This document shows positions 1 to 8,465 of a stretch of 64,000 nucleotides of DNA, piece by piece. The translations under genes and the position numbers were made by a program. The stretch comes from Georgenia muralis (GTDB taxonomy: Bacteria; Actinomycetota; Actinomycetes; Actinomycetales; Actinomycetaceae): contig NZ_RKRA01000001.1 of assembly GCF_003814705.1 (NCBI RefSeq), forward strand, positions 3,416,776 to 3,480,775, in the 5' to 3' direction. The notes below the pieces were generated by a model. That model searched no databases. It saw nothing but the letters and a program-made list of their open reading frames with translations, and was not told the DNA's origin. Position 1 is the stretch's first letter. Each line of letters opens with the position of its first letter.

Positions 1-90
1 GCAGGGCAAACCGGGACCATCCGCATGGGCGGGCTCACCGAGTCCGTCCAGGTCGCGGTCGGGGAAGCGCAGGTGCTCGTGACCTCGTAA
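1..90 (+). CDS. C-terminal end of an unidentified protein
   Basis: An open frame runs from the window edge to TAA at 88-90 and gives 29 residues ending in VGEAQVLVTS. Nothing diagnostic is visible. The gap to the next gene is about 25 bases, so it probably belongs to the same Tad operon. Function unknown. Confidence 0.5.
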   Translation, partial: AGQTGTIRMGGLTESVQVAVGEAQVLVTS

Positions 91-114
91 GCGAGCCACG
101 AAGTGAGGGCGGAC

Positions 115-774
115 ATGACCAGCACAACGACACGACCGAACAAGATGACCGACGAGGCGAGCTCGCCGCCTGGCGCGCCGCCCCGCCTGCGGCGACGCCC
201 CGCGGTCGTCGCGGCCGGCGCGATGGTTGCCCTCGCCAGCGCGGGTGGCCTGGGGTGGGCGTTCTCCGCCGCCGACGACGCCGTCGAGGTGGTGGTCGCC
301 GCCCAGGACGTCGGCCGGGGTGAGGTGATCGAGGCCGAGGACCTAACCACGGCTCGCATCACGCTCGACCCCGCCCTGGCGCAGATCCCCGCTGCCCGGG
401 CCGGCGAGCTCGTCGGGCAGCGGGCGTCGACCCCGCTGACGGCGGGGAGCCTGGTTACCGACGCCATGCTCATCCCGGAGGCACTGCCGGGCGACGGCAT
501 GTCGCTCCTGCCGGTGACCGTGCCGGCCGAACGCGCCGACGGCCTGGATCTCCAGCCTGGTGACCGGGTCAAGGTCGTCCTGACCCCGCCGCCCGGGCAG
601 CCGGTCGAGGGCAACCCACCGTTCTCCGCGGCCGAGGTCGCCACCGTCGCCCCGAGCGCCGACACGGTCTCCACGGTCGTGACGCTCCTGGTTCCCGAGG
701 AGGACGGGCCGGTGCTCGCCGCGCGGCTCGCCTCGGGGAACTTCTATCTCGTCCTGGACTCGCGGGAGAGGTGA
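115..774 (+). CDS. SAF-domain pilus assembly protein, CpaB/RcpC-like
   Basis: About 219 residues. A basic N-terminus precedes one membrane segment (about residues 32-52), then an SAF domain containing GRGEVIEAEDLTTARI, then a second beta-rich domain. In Tad systems CpaB/RcpC proteins sit at the envelope near the assembly platform, and the SAF fold may bind glycan. Start: ATG at 115 follows a GAGGGCGG stretch; a GTG at 103 would add four residues. The next gene begins 7 bases downstream. The assignment rests on SAF features and its place immediately before TadZ and TadA homologues. Confidence 0.75.
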   Translation: MTSTTTRPNKMTDEASSPPGAPPRLRRRPAVVAAGAMVALASAGGLGWAFSAADDAVEVVVAAQDVGRGEVIEAEDLTTARITLDPALAQIPAARAGELVGQRASTPLTAGSLVTDAMLIPEALPGDGMSLLPVTVPAERADGLDLQPGDRVKVVLTPPPGQPVEGNPPFSAAEVATVAPSADTVSTVVTLLVPEEDGPVLAARLASGNFYLVLDSRER

Positions 775-780
775 GCGGGC

Positions 781-1563
781 ATGGCCGTGATCACGCTCTG
801 CTCGGCGTCAGGCTCACCGGGGGTGACGACGACCGCGATCGGGCTCGCGATGAGCTGGCCCCGGCCGGTCCTGATCGTCGAGGCCGACCCGTCCGGTTCG
901 AACGGGCTGCTGGCCGGGATCTTCCGCGGCGGGCGGGAGTACGACGTCGGGCTGCTCGAGCTCAGGTCGTCCCCGTTGGCTGTCTCTGACGCACTCCGGG
1001 ACGTCGTGCGGCCGATCGAAGGGACGAACGTGTCCTTCGTCGTCGGCACCCAGACGCACTCCCAGGCGGCGGGGATGAGCGGGCTGTGGGCGCCGCTTGC
1101 CGAGACGCTGGCCGACCTCGAGCGGACCGGCCAGGACGTCATCGTCGACGCCGGGCGCCTCGGCCTGGTCGGCTCACCCGAGCCGTTGCTGTCGTGGGCC
1201 GACCTGACACTCCTGCTCACCCGAACCACCCTGCCGGCTCTCGCCGGCGCCCGGACGTGGGCCGAGGACCTGCGCTCGCCCTCGGCGACGACCTGGCGAG
1301 AGCCCGGCCTGCTCCTCGTGGGTGAGGCCCAGCCGTACGGCAAGCAGGAAGTGACCAACGCGCTCGGCCTGCCCGTGGTCGCCACCATTGCCGACGACGC
1401 CGCAGCGGCGGCCGTCTACCACCGCGGCGCCACTCCCCCGCGCCGGTTCGACTCCGGCCCGTACGTGCGCAGCCTGCGAGCCGCCGCGGCGGCGATCACC
1501 TCCACGGTGGCGCGCCGCCGTGACGCGCTGACCGCCGACCTCACCGGGGACGTGACCTCATGA
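781..1563 (+). CDS. TadZ/CpaE-like ParA-family protein
   Basis: 260 residues. The N-terminus, AVITLCSASGSPGVTTTAIG, is a degenerate Walker A in which the usual lysine-rich P-loop (KGGxGKT) is replaced by GSPGVTTT. It is followed by the ParA-type strand VLIVEADPSGSN. TadZ/CpaE proteins are ParA relatives that localise the pilus machine at the inner membrane, and many have weak or absent ATPase motifs. It overlaps the TadA gene by 4 bases (ATGA), implying translational coupling. The family call is by motif and context. Confidence 0.7.
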   Translation: MAVITLCSASGSPGVTTTAIGLAMSWPRPVLIVEADPSGSNGLLAGIFRGGREYDVGLLELRSSPLAVSDALRDVVRPIEGTNVSFVVGTQTHSQAAGMSGLWAPLAETLADLERTGQDVIVDAGRLGLVGSPEPLLSWADLTLLLTRTTLPALAGARTWAEDLRSPSATTWREPGLLLVGEAQPYGKQEVTNALGLPVVATIADDAAAAAVYHRGATPPRRFDSGPYVRSLRAAAAAITSTVARRRDALTADLTGDVTS

Positions 1564-2939
1564 CCACCACCGACCTCACCAACCAGACCGGTTCCGGCAC
1601 GGGACCGGGCGAGGTGGACTGGCAGCTCGTCGCCCAGCTCCGGGCCCGGGCGTCCAGTCAGCTCTCCGACGCTGTCGGGCAGCACGGCACGCTGACCAAG
1701 GAGGCCCAGGAGGAGCTGGGCCGGTCGATCATCCTCGACCTTATCGAGGCCGCCGTGGCCGACCGTGTCGACTCCGGCCTGGCGACCTGGAACCTGCTCC
1801 AGCAGCAGGTTCTCGCGAGAGCGGTGTTCGATGCCCTGTTCCGGCTCGGCCGGCTCCAGCCCCTCGTCGACAACGACGAGGTCGAGAACATCATGATCGA
1901 CGGGTTCGACAACGTGATCCTGGAGATGGCCGACGGTCGCCGCGTCCTGGGACCGCCGGTCGCTGGCTCCAACGAGGAGCTGATCGAGTTCCTGTCGTTC
2001 CTGGCCTCGCGGTCCGAGGCCAGCGCGAGGGAGTTCTCCGAGGCGAACCCGACCCTGGACCTGCGTCTGGATGGCGGGTCGCGCCTGGCCGCGTCGGCGT
2101 GGGTGTGCCCGCGCCCGCAGGTCAACATCCGCCGCCACCGCCTGGTCGAGGTCTCCCTCAACGACCTGGTGATCCTGGACATGCTCACCCCGCCGGCGGC
2201 GTCCTTCCTGGCCGCGGCCGTCCGGGCGCGCAAGTCCATCGTCGTCTCCGGCGCCCAGGGCGCGGGCAAGACGACGTTGGTGCGGGCCCTGTGCGCGGAA
2301 ATCGACGCGTGGGAGCCCATCGGGACCTTCGAGACCGAGCTCGAGCTGTTCCTCCACGAGGTGCGCGAGCGCCACCAGATGGTCCGCCCCTGGGAGCACA
2401 GGCCCGGCACCGGCGAGATCGGCCCCAACGGGCGACGGCCAGGAGAGTTCACCCTCGACCAGGCCCTGTCCGCCTCGCACCGGTACAACCTCTCCCGACA
2501 GATCGTCGGTGAGGTTCGAGGGTCGGAGGTCTGGCCGATGATCAAGGCGATGGAGTCCGGCACCGGGTCCATCTCCACTACCCACGCCTCCGACGCCGTG
2601 GCCGCGATCCGCAAGCTCGTCACCTGCGCCATGGAGGCGGGCCCGCACGTGACCGCAGAGCTGGCCACCGCCAAGCTCGCCGCCACCATCGACCTGATCG
2701 TCCACGTCGACATGTCGACCACGACCACAGACGGCCGGACGACCCGGACCCGGCGGGTCGCCGAGATCGTCGCCGTCGCCCCCGGCGAGAAGGCCACCGG
2801 ATACGCCACCACGCACATCTTCGCCGCCGGACCCGACGGCGTCGCAGTCCCCGGCGTGCTGCCCGACGACTACCGGGCCCTGGCCCGCTACGGGTTCGAC
2901 CTGAACGCCTACCTCGCCCACCAGCGAGAGGCGGACTAA
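1560..2939 (+). CDS. tadA: TadA/CpaF-type secretion ATPase
   Basis: 459 residues, normal for CpaF/TadA. This is the cytoplasmic hexameric ATPase that powers Tad/Flp pilus assembly. An N-terminal helical domain leads into a type II/IV secretion ATPase core. Walker A is GAQGAGKTT (about 231-239). The Asp/His-box region and QIVGEVRGSEVWPM (about 312-325) supply the Walker B region. STTHASDA is the conserved His box. The start overlaps the TadZ-like gene (ATGA) and the stop overlaps tadB (TAATG). Confidence 0.9.
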   Translation: MTTTDLTNQTGSGTGPGEVDWQLVAQLRARASSQLSDAVGQHGTLTKEAQEELGRSIILDLIEAAVADRVDSGLATWNLLQQQVLARAVFDALFRLGRLQPLVDNDEVENIMIDGFDNVILEMADGRRVLGPPVAGSNEELIEFLSFLASRSEASAREFSEANPTLDLRLDGGSRLAASAWVCPRPQVNIRRHRLVEVSLNDLVILDMLTPPAASFLAAAVRARKSIVVSGAQGAGKTTLVRALCAEIDAWEPIGTFETELELFLHEVRERHQMVRPWEHRPGTGEIGPNGRRPGEFTLDQALSASHRYNLSRQIVGEVRGSEVWPMIKAMESGTGSISTTHASDAVAAIRKLVTCAMEAGPHVTAELATAKLAATIDLIVHVDMSTTTTDGRTTRTRRVAEIVAVAPGEKATGYATTHIFAAGPDGVAVPGVLPDDYRALARYGFDLNAYLAHQREAD

Positions 2940-3781
2940 TGCTCACCGTCATCGTCCTCGGCGCCACCCTCGGCCTCGGACTCGTCGCCATTGTCGCCGG
3001 CCTCATACCCACGCCACCGGCGCCACCCCGACCCAAGGCAAACGGCGTGCGGCTTGCGGTCTCGAGACGGGCACGGCTGATGCTCCTGGCCGGACTCGGC
3101 GGCGGCGTGCTCGCCTGGCAGATCACCGGCTGGGTCCTCGCGCTCGTCGTCGTCCCCGTCGCCGCGCTCGGCCTGCCCGCCCTGCTGTCCGGCTCGGACG
3201 TGCAGTCCCAGATCGCCAAGCTCGAGGCGATGGCCGAGTGGACCCGCTCCCTGGCCGGCGTGCTCACCGTCGGGATCGGGCTCGAGCAGGCGCTCGCCAT
3301 CTCACTGCGCTCCGCGCCCGCACCGATCGAGCCGGAGGTGCGCCGCCTGACCTCGCGGCTGCGCGCCCGGTGGCGCACCGAGGACGCGCTGCGCGCCTTC
3401 GCCGACGAGCTGAACGACGCCACCGGCGACCTCATCGCTATGAACCTCGTCCTGGCCGCCCGCAAGCGCGGGACCGGCCTGGCCTCGGTCCTCGAAGCGC
3501 TCGCCGAGTCGGTGGAGGAGGACGTGCGCGCCCGCCGGCAGATCGAGGCCGACCGGGCCAAGCCACGGGCCACGGCCCGCTGGGTCACGGCGATCTCCGT
3601 GACGGTGTTCGCGTTGCTCTCCCTGACGAGTTCGTACAACACCTCCTACCGGTCCTCGATCGGGCAGGTCGTGCTCGTCGTCCTGCTGTCGGCCTACGTC
3701 GCGACACTCGTCTGGCTCAAGAAGATGGCGGCCGGGAAACCGTGGCCCCGCCTGCTGACCCCGGACGGAGCCCGCCCATGA
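2939..3781 (+). CDS. tadB: TadB-like inner-membrane platform protein
   Basis: 280 residues with hydrophobic segments near residues 2-22, 43-70, 220-240 and 248-262, surrounding a cytoplasmic GspF-like (T2SSF) domain that includes LEALAESVEEDVRARRQIEA. TadB and TadC form the membrane platform of the Tad pilus. It starts in the TAATG overlap with tadA, and its TGA overlaps the tadC ATG. Family assigned by topology and operon order. Confidence 0.85.
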   Translation: MLTVIVLGATLGLGLVAIVAGLIPTPPAPPRPKANGVRLAVSRRARLMLLAGLGGGVLAWQITGWVLALVVVPVAALGLPALLSGSDVQSQIAKLEAMAEWTRSLAGVLTVGIGLEQALAISLRSAPAPIEPEVRRLTSRLRARWRTEDALRAFADELNDATGDLIAMNLVLAARKRGTGLASVLEALAESVEEDVRARRQIEADRAKPRATARWVTAISVTVFALLSLTSSYNTSYRSSIGQVVLVVLLSAYVATLVWLKKMAAGKPWPRLLTPDGARP

Positions 3782-4689
3782 CCACGTCCCTGATCCTGGT
3801 CATGGTGCTCGGCGCGCTCGCCGGGGGCAGCCTCGTGCTCCTGCTCGCCCAGCTCCGGCCCGCCCACGTCAAGCTGGACGACGCGTTCGACCGCATGACG
3901 CCCGCCCGCAACCGCACGCTCGCCGAGCTCCACACGACCACGGCCGGCGCGGGCAGCAAGGACCGCCTCGGGGTGTGGGCTATGCGCGCACTGCCGCCCG
4001 CGGTGTGGGTGCGCACCCCCGCCCGCGAGCTCGCCCTGCTGCGCATCCCGCTGGCCAGGTTCTACGGCGAGAAGCTCCAGTTCGCCGCGCTCGGACTCCT
4101 CATCCCACCGGTCCTGGGCGCGTTCTTCACCCTCATGGGGCTCCGGCTGCCCTTCGTGATCCCGGCCATCGCGGCCCCCGCGCTCGCCGCGGTGCTGTTC
4201 TTCATCCCGAACTACAACGCGCTCGAGGCCGCCAGGACGGCGCGCGGGGAGTTCCGCCACGCCATGACCGCCTACATCGACCTCGTCGCCACCGAACGGC
4301 ACAACGGCGCCGCCACCCGCCAGGCGATGGAGTCCGCCGCCGAGGTATCGCCCAGCTGGGTCTTCCGGCGCATCGCCGAAGAGTTGCGCCGCTCCCGGTT
4401 CTCCGGCGTCCCACCATGGGACGCGCTGCACGCCCTCGCCGACGAGCTCATCCTCCCCGAGCTGGCCGACTTCGCCGACATCATGCGACTCTCCGGCGCG
4501 GAAGGCGCCGCCGTCTACGCCAACCTCCGCGCCCGCTCCGCCGCGCTGCGCACCGCGATGCTCTCCGACGACCTCACCGCGGCCAACGCGCTCGGCGAAC
4601 GCATGACGATCCCCGGCTCTCTCGCCGGCGTCCTCTTCATGGCGCTCCTGCTCGCCCCCGCCCTGCTGGGCATGCTCACCGGCACCTGA
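3778..4689 (+). CDS. tadC: TadC-like inner-membrane platform protein
   Basis: 303 residues. There is an N-terminal membrane segment (about 4-25), a central pair (about 101-142), a GspF-like cytoplasmic region containing ELRRSRFSGVPPWDALHALA, and a C-terminal membrane segment. ATG at 3778 was chosen because it overlaps the tadB stop in the same ATGA manner used throughout the operon; a longer open frame upstream is out of context. Partner of TadB. Confidence 0.85.
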   Translation: MTTSLILVMVLGALAGGSLVLLLAQLRPAHVKLDDAFDRMTPARNRTLAELHTTTAGAGSKDRLGVWAMRALPPAVWVRTPARELALLRIPLARFYGEKLQFAALGLLIPPVLGAFFTLMGLRLPFVIPAIAAPALAAVLFFIPNYNALEAARTARGEFRHAMTAYIDLVATERHNGAATRQAMESAAEVSPSWVFRRIAEELRRSRFSGVPPWDALHALADELILPELADFADIMRLSGAEGAAVYANLRARSAALRTAMLSDDLTAANALGERMTIPGSLAGVLFMALLLAPALLGMLTGT

Positions 4690-4752
4690 CATGGACCGCA
4701 CCCAAGCCCGTGGGCCACGAACCGGTACCCCAACCCCGGAAAGGACAAGACC

Positions 4753-4944
4753 ATGCCGCACCTCCTCACCACCCTGACACTGCTCAAGGCGTACCTGACC
4801 CCACCAGAACGTGACCCCGAGCGCGGGTCGGTCACCATCGAGCACGTCCTGTGGGCGGTCGCGGTCATCGCGATCGTCGGCATCGTCGTCGCGGCGATCA
4901 CGAACTACGTCACGACCCAGTCCGGGCTCATCTCCTCCCCATGA
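4753..4944 (+). CDS. Small Flp-like pilin
   Basis: 63 residues. After a short charged leader comes RGSVTIEHVLWAVAVIAIVG, a type IV pilin-like segment with Glu five residues after the Gly-Ser junction, followed by one hydrophobic helix. This is the size and layout of Flp/TadE-type minor or major pilins processed by a TadV-like prepilin peptidase. No such peptidase is visible in the window. A 63-base spacer separates it from tadC, and it overlaps the next gene by 4 bases. Confidence 0.7.
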   Translation: MPHLLTTLTLLKAYLTPPERDPERGSVTIEHVLWAVAVIAIVGIVVAAITNYVTTQSGLISSP

Positions 4945-5357
4945 CACGCCTGCGGCAGGCCACCCGCCGACGCCGCCGGCGCCGTCTCCGGGACGAGCGC
5001 GGCTCGGCCTCGGTCGAGCTCGTGGTCCTGCTCCCCGCCCTGTTCGCGATCGTCCTGCTCGGCGTCCAGGGCGCGTTCTACTACCACGCGCACACCGTGG
5101 CCATCGCGGCCGCGCAGGAAGGCGCCCGTGCGGCGGCGGCCAGGAACTCCACCGTCTCGGCCGGCGTCGCCGCGGCGACGGACTTCGTCACCGACGTCGG
5201 CCGGCACGCCATCACCGACGTCTCCGTCGGCGGGCAACGCGGCGACACCGTCGCCCGCATCGCCGTCACCGGCCGGGCCGCGTCCATCCTGCCCGGCTGG
5301 GCGCCGCCCATTTCCGCGCAGGCCGAGGCTCCGGTGGAGAAGGTGACGGCACCATGA
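4941..5357 (+). CDS. TadE-like pseudopilin
   Basis: 138 residues. The basic leader MTRLRQATRRRRRR precedes DERGSASVELVVLLPALFAI, the TadE motif (Gly-Ser, then Glu at +5 and a hydrophobic helix). The remainder is an extracytoplasmic domain. ATG at 4941 is in an ATGA overlap with the Flp-like gene; a longer upstream frame merely shadows that gene. TadE-type proteins are minor pseudopilins needed for Tad pilus assembly. Confidence 0.8.
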   Translation: MTRLRQATRRRRRRRLRDERGSASVELVVLLPALFAIVLLGVQGAFYYHAHTVAIAAAQEGARAAAARNSTVSAGVAAATDFVTDVGRHAITDVSVGGQRGDTVARIAVTGRAASILPGWAPPISAQAEAPVEKVTAP

Positions 5358-5809
5358 CCCGGCTGCCACGGCTGCGACGGCTGATGCGCCGGGGCGGCGA
5401 CCGCGGGTCGTCCTCGCTCGAGGCGGCGATCGTCGTGCCCGCGTTCTTCCTCTTCGTCGGCCTGCTGATCTACGCCGGCCGGACCTCGGTCGCCCACCAG
5501 GGCGTCGAGGCCGTCGCCTACGACGCCGCCCGGTCCGCGTCCATCGCCCGCACCCACGCCGAGGCGCACACCCGGGCCCAGGCAGCCGTCGAGTACGCAC
5601 TCGTGGCACAAGGGCTCCGGTGCGCGAGCCACGACCTCGACGTGGACACCTCCGGCCTGGACAAGCCGGTCGGACAGCCCGGCATGGTCACCGCGACCGT
5701 GTCCTGCACGATCGACCTGCGCGACCTCGCCGTGCCCGGTGTCCCGGGCCAGGCGACGGTGTCCGCGACCATGTCCGCCGTCGTCGACGCCTACCGGGCG
5801 ACGTCATGA
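5354..5809 (+). CDS. TadE/TadF-like pseudopilin
   Basis: 151 residues. RGSSSLEAAIVVPAFFLFVG repeats the TadE leader/helix pattern, and a C-terminal extracytoplasmic domain carries two cysteines (in RCASHD and VSCTID) that could form a disulfide. It is translationally coupled to both neighbours (ATGA overlaps at 5354 and 5806). Probably a second minor pseudopilin. Confidence 0.8.
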   Translation: MTRLPRLRRLMRRGGDRGSSSLEAAIVVPAFFLFVGLLIYAGRTSVAHQGVEAVAYDAARSASIARTHAEAHTRAQAAVEYALVAQGLRCASHDLDVDTSGLDKPVGQPGMVTATVSCTIDLRDLAVPGVPGQATVSATMSAVVDAYRATS

Positions 5810-6258
5810 ACCGGCTGCGACATCGCGTGCGAGGGCGGCTGGTGGCCGGCCGGGGTGAGCGCGGCTCGATCTCGGTGTGGGCAGCGACGTCGGCGGTCAT
5901 CATGATGATCTGCGTCGGCATCGCCCTCGACCTCGGTGGCCAGGTCCACGCCCAGCAGCACGCCCGCGGCGTCGCCGCCCAGGCCGCCCGCGCCGGCGGC
6001 CAACAGCTCGACGGCACCGCAGTCACCGGCGCCTACCCCTCCATCGCCATCGGCCAGGCGCGCGTCGCCGCGCAGACCTACCTCGCCGCCTCCGGTGTCG
6101 ACGGCACCGTGACCATCACCGGCGGCGACACCGTGCACGTGTCCGTCACCGACACCTACCACCCACGGTTCCTCGGCATCGTCGGCCTCGGAACCCTGAC
6201 CGTCGGCGGGGACGCCACCGCCCAGGTGGTCCGCACGTTGGGAGACCGCGAACAATGA
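5806..6258 (+). CDS. TadG/TadE-like pilus-associated protein
   Basis: 150 residues. ERGSISVWAATSAVIMMIC is a pseudopilin-like leader and helix but lacks the +5 Glu of the two preceding genes. The following region, containing QQHARGVAAQAARAGGQQLD, is typical of TadG-N/Flp assembly proteins. It is shorter than classical TadG, which has a von Willebrand domain; none is seen here. Coupled by ATGA to the gene before and after. Confidence 0.7.
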   Translation: MNRLRHRVRGRLVAGRGERGSISVWAATSAVIMMICVGIALDLGGQVHAQQHARGVAAQAARAGGQQLDGTAVTGAYPSIAIGQARVAAQTYLAASGVDGTVTITGGDTVHVSVTDTYHPRFLGIVGLGTLTVGGDATAQVVRTLGDREQ

Positions 6259-8054
6259 CAACCCTCAAGCAGCGGCTCCTCGGGCTCCTCGTCACCCTCG
6301 GCCTGCTCGCCTTCGCCGTCGGATTCCCCACGCTCCTGACGCTCATCGGTCTCAGCCCCGCCGGGATCCTCGCCCAGCCCGTGTGGGCGGACCTGCTCGA
6401 CGCCGCCGACTGGCGGATCGTGTGGGCCGGGCTCGGCATCATCAGTTGGGCAGTGTGGGCAGTCCTGGGCTACTGCCTGATCGTCGAGCTCGTCGCCGCG
6501 GTACGTAACGTCCACGCCCCCGAACTCCCCGGCCTCTCCCTGCCCCAGCACGCCGCGCGAACCCCGTGGTCGACCCTCGTCCAGATCCACACCGTCGGGT
6601 TCGGGGACGAGCTGGCCGACCTCGACGAGTTCCGCCTCATCCCCTACCCCGCCGGTGACGCCAGCGCGCTCGACACGGTCACCCGATCGGTGCGCGACTC
6701 GGACGGGTACGACCCGGAGGAGCTGCACGTCGTCGTCATCGCCGCCGGCGCCGCCTCCACCGAGGGCACAGCCCAGCTCACCCAGGTCGTCTCCGCGCAC
6801 GAGAAGCGGCCGGGTGCCGCCGTCGTCACCCTCGCCGGCGAGACCGCAGGGTCAGCCGCAGTACTGGGGGTCGAGGGTTCCCGGCTGTTGGTGCCGTCCC
6901 TCGGGATCGACCTTCGCGCGCCAGGGCTGACGCAGGCCGAGGCGATGTCCGTCGCCGAGATCGTGCGCGTCACCCGGACGCGGACGAACGTCCCGGTGCC
7001 CGTCGACGACCTGCTCACCGACGGGTACGGGGCCCTCATCACTGCGACCGGAGCCCTACGTGACCCGCTGGTCGACGAGCGCCCAGCCCCCAATCAACCG
7101 GCCGGACACACGTCGCTGCTGCCCGAGCCGGCGACCGCGTACACCGAGACCGCCGCCACCACCGAGAACGACGTCGCCGCCCTCGCCCCACCCGTCCCAC
7201 GATCGACCGCCGACGCCATACTCGCGGCCGACCCGACCATCGACGAGGACCTGAAACTGTGGCGAATGGGCGACAAGTGCCCGGTGCCGCGCGTGATGCT
7301 GCTCGGCAAGCTCCGCGCCACCGCGCACGGCGTCAACCAAGAGGTCGCCGAGCGCAAACACCACTACATCGAACTGATGACCTACCTGTGGGCGCACCCG
7401 CACGGCGTCACCTCAGCGACCCTGGCCGATGAGTTCGGGTACAAGCGCGAACGCGCCCGCGTCGAGGTCAGCCACCTGCGCAAGTACCTCGGCACCGACC
7501 CACGCACCGGCGAGAGCTACCTGCCCACCGCCCCCGACACCCGAGCGCGCGCCGAGGACGGCTGGAACGGATACACGCTGCGCGGCGTGCTCTTCGACGT
7601 CGACCTCTTTCGCCGCCTACGCGCCCGCGCCCAAGCACGCGGAGCCGACGGCCTCCCCGACCTCGTCGCCGCACTGCACCTGGTGCGCGGGGAGCCCTTC
7701 GCGGACCTGCGCGCCGACTCATGGACCTGGATGTTCGAGGGCGAGCGCTTCGATCTGGAGTTCGCTGCCGCGATTATTGATGTCGCCCACCTCGTCGCTA
7801 CCCGCACCATGAAGGACGGCGACCTGACCACCGCACGCCGCGCCGTCGAGATCGCACTCAGCGCCTCCCCCTACGACGAAATCTCCCGTCTTGACCTCGC
7901 CAAGGTTGCCGACCTCGAAGGCAACCACGCCGAAGCCGCCCAGATCAGGAGCGAAGGCATTTTCGAGCGCACCGACGACTACCGGCCCCCACTCGACGCC
8001 TCGGAGCGGACCGAGAGGATCGCCGGGGCACCAAGACGGGCAGCCGGCTCGTAG
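6255..8054 (+). CDS. Membrane-anchored BTAD-domain protein
   Basis: 599 residues. Two membrane segments (about 10-32 and 55-78) are followed by a large cytoplasmic part. At about 365-450 lies a winged-helix region (VTSATLADEFGYKRERARVE, HLRKYLG). At about 460-590 lies a BTAD (bacterial transcriptional activator) domain with TPR-like helices (VAALHLVRGEPFADLR, TTARRAVEIALSASPYDEI). Membrane-anchored BTAD proteins commonly close actinobacterial Tad operons. They may sense assembly state and regulate transcription; that role is inferred. Start: ATG in overlap with the previous stop. It ends the operon. Confidence 0.75.
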   Translation: MTTLKQRLLGLLVTLGLLAFAVGFPTLLTLIGLSPAGILAQPVWADLLDAADWRIVWAGLGIISWAVWAVLGYCLIVELVAAVRNVHAPELPGLSLPQHAARTPWSTLVQIHTVGFGDELADLDEFRLIPYPAGDASALDTVTRSVRDSDGYDPEELHVVVIAAGAASTEGTAQLTQVVSAHEKRPGAAVVTLAGETAGSAAVLGVEGSRLLVPSLGIDLRAPGLTQAEAMSVAEIVRVTRTRTNVPVPVDDLLTDGYGALITATGALRDPLVDERPAPNQPAGHTSLLPEPATAYTETAATTENDVAALAPPVPRSTADAILAADPTIDEDLKLWRMGDKCPVPRVMLLGKLRATAHGVNQEVAERKHHYIELMTYLWAHPHGVTSATLADEFGYKRERARVEVSHLRKYLGTDPRTGESYLPTAPDTRARAEDGWNGYTLRGVLFDVDLFRRLRARAQARGADGLPDLVAALHLVRGEPFADLRADSWTWMFEGERFDLEFAAAIIDVAHLVATRTMKDGDLTTARRAVEIALSASPYDEISRLDLAKVADLEGNHAEAAQIRSEGIFERTDDYRPPLDASERTERIAGAPRRAAGS

Positions 8055-8453
8055 AAGCCCGCACGGTGGAAGTACTGGGAGACTCCGATGGGACAGTCGT
8101 CTGCGTGACACGACTCTCTTCGGGAGGTCGCAGCGTCCGGAGAACGGGGGTTACGTCCCGGTGCGCCGGCCAGCAAAGACCGCCGCACTCAGTCTCGTGT
8201 TCCGACGCGGTTTACCACTCATGCCGAAGTGAGTAACGCCCAAGGTGTCTCGAGCCGGAGGACCGTGCCGTCGTGACGTACCGTAGCCACTCCGGCAGGC
8301 ATCGGCAGAGATCGTGAGGGGCGTCTGTGCCTGGCACCGAGAACGCGAGTCACAGATTCATGCGAGGCGATCTCCCGCCTTACCCCACACCTCAGACCAG
8401 CAGCGGTTCAGCTTGCTTTGTGTTGGCATGGCCAGCAGGCGACACCTTCGCCG
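8055..8453. other. Intergenic stretch between Tad operon and first cargo gene
   Basis: About 400 bases with no convincing gene in either strand. Base composition falls here towards the lower GC of the following gene, so the edge of the acquired island probably lies within it. No terminator with a clear U-tract was found. Confidence 0.4.
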
Positions 8454-8459
8454 TAAGAT
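8454..8459 (+). promoter_or_regulatory. Predicted -10 box of a leaderless promoter
   Basis: TAAGAT lies exactly 6 nt before the GTG start at 8466. In actinobacteria a TANNNT box at this distance places the transcription start on the start codon. No good -35 hexamer was found. Confidence 0.5.
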
Positions 8460-8465
8460 CATTCT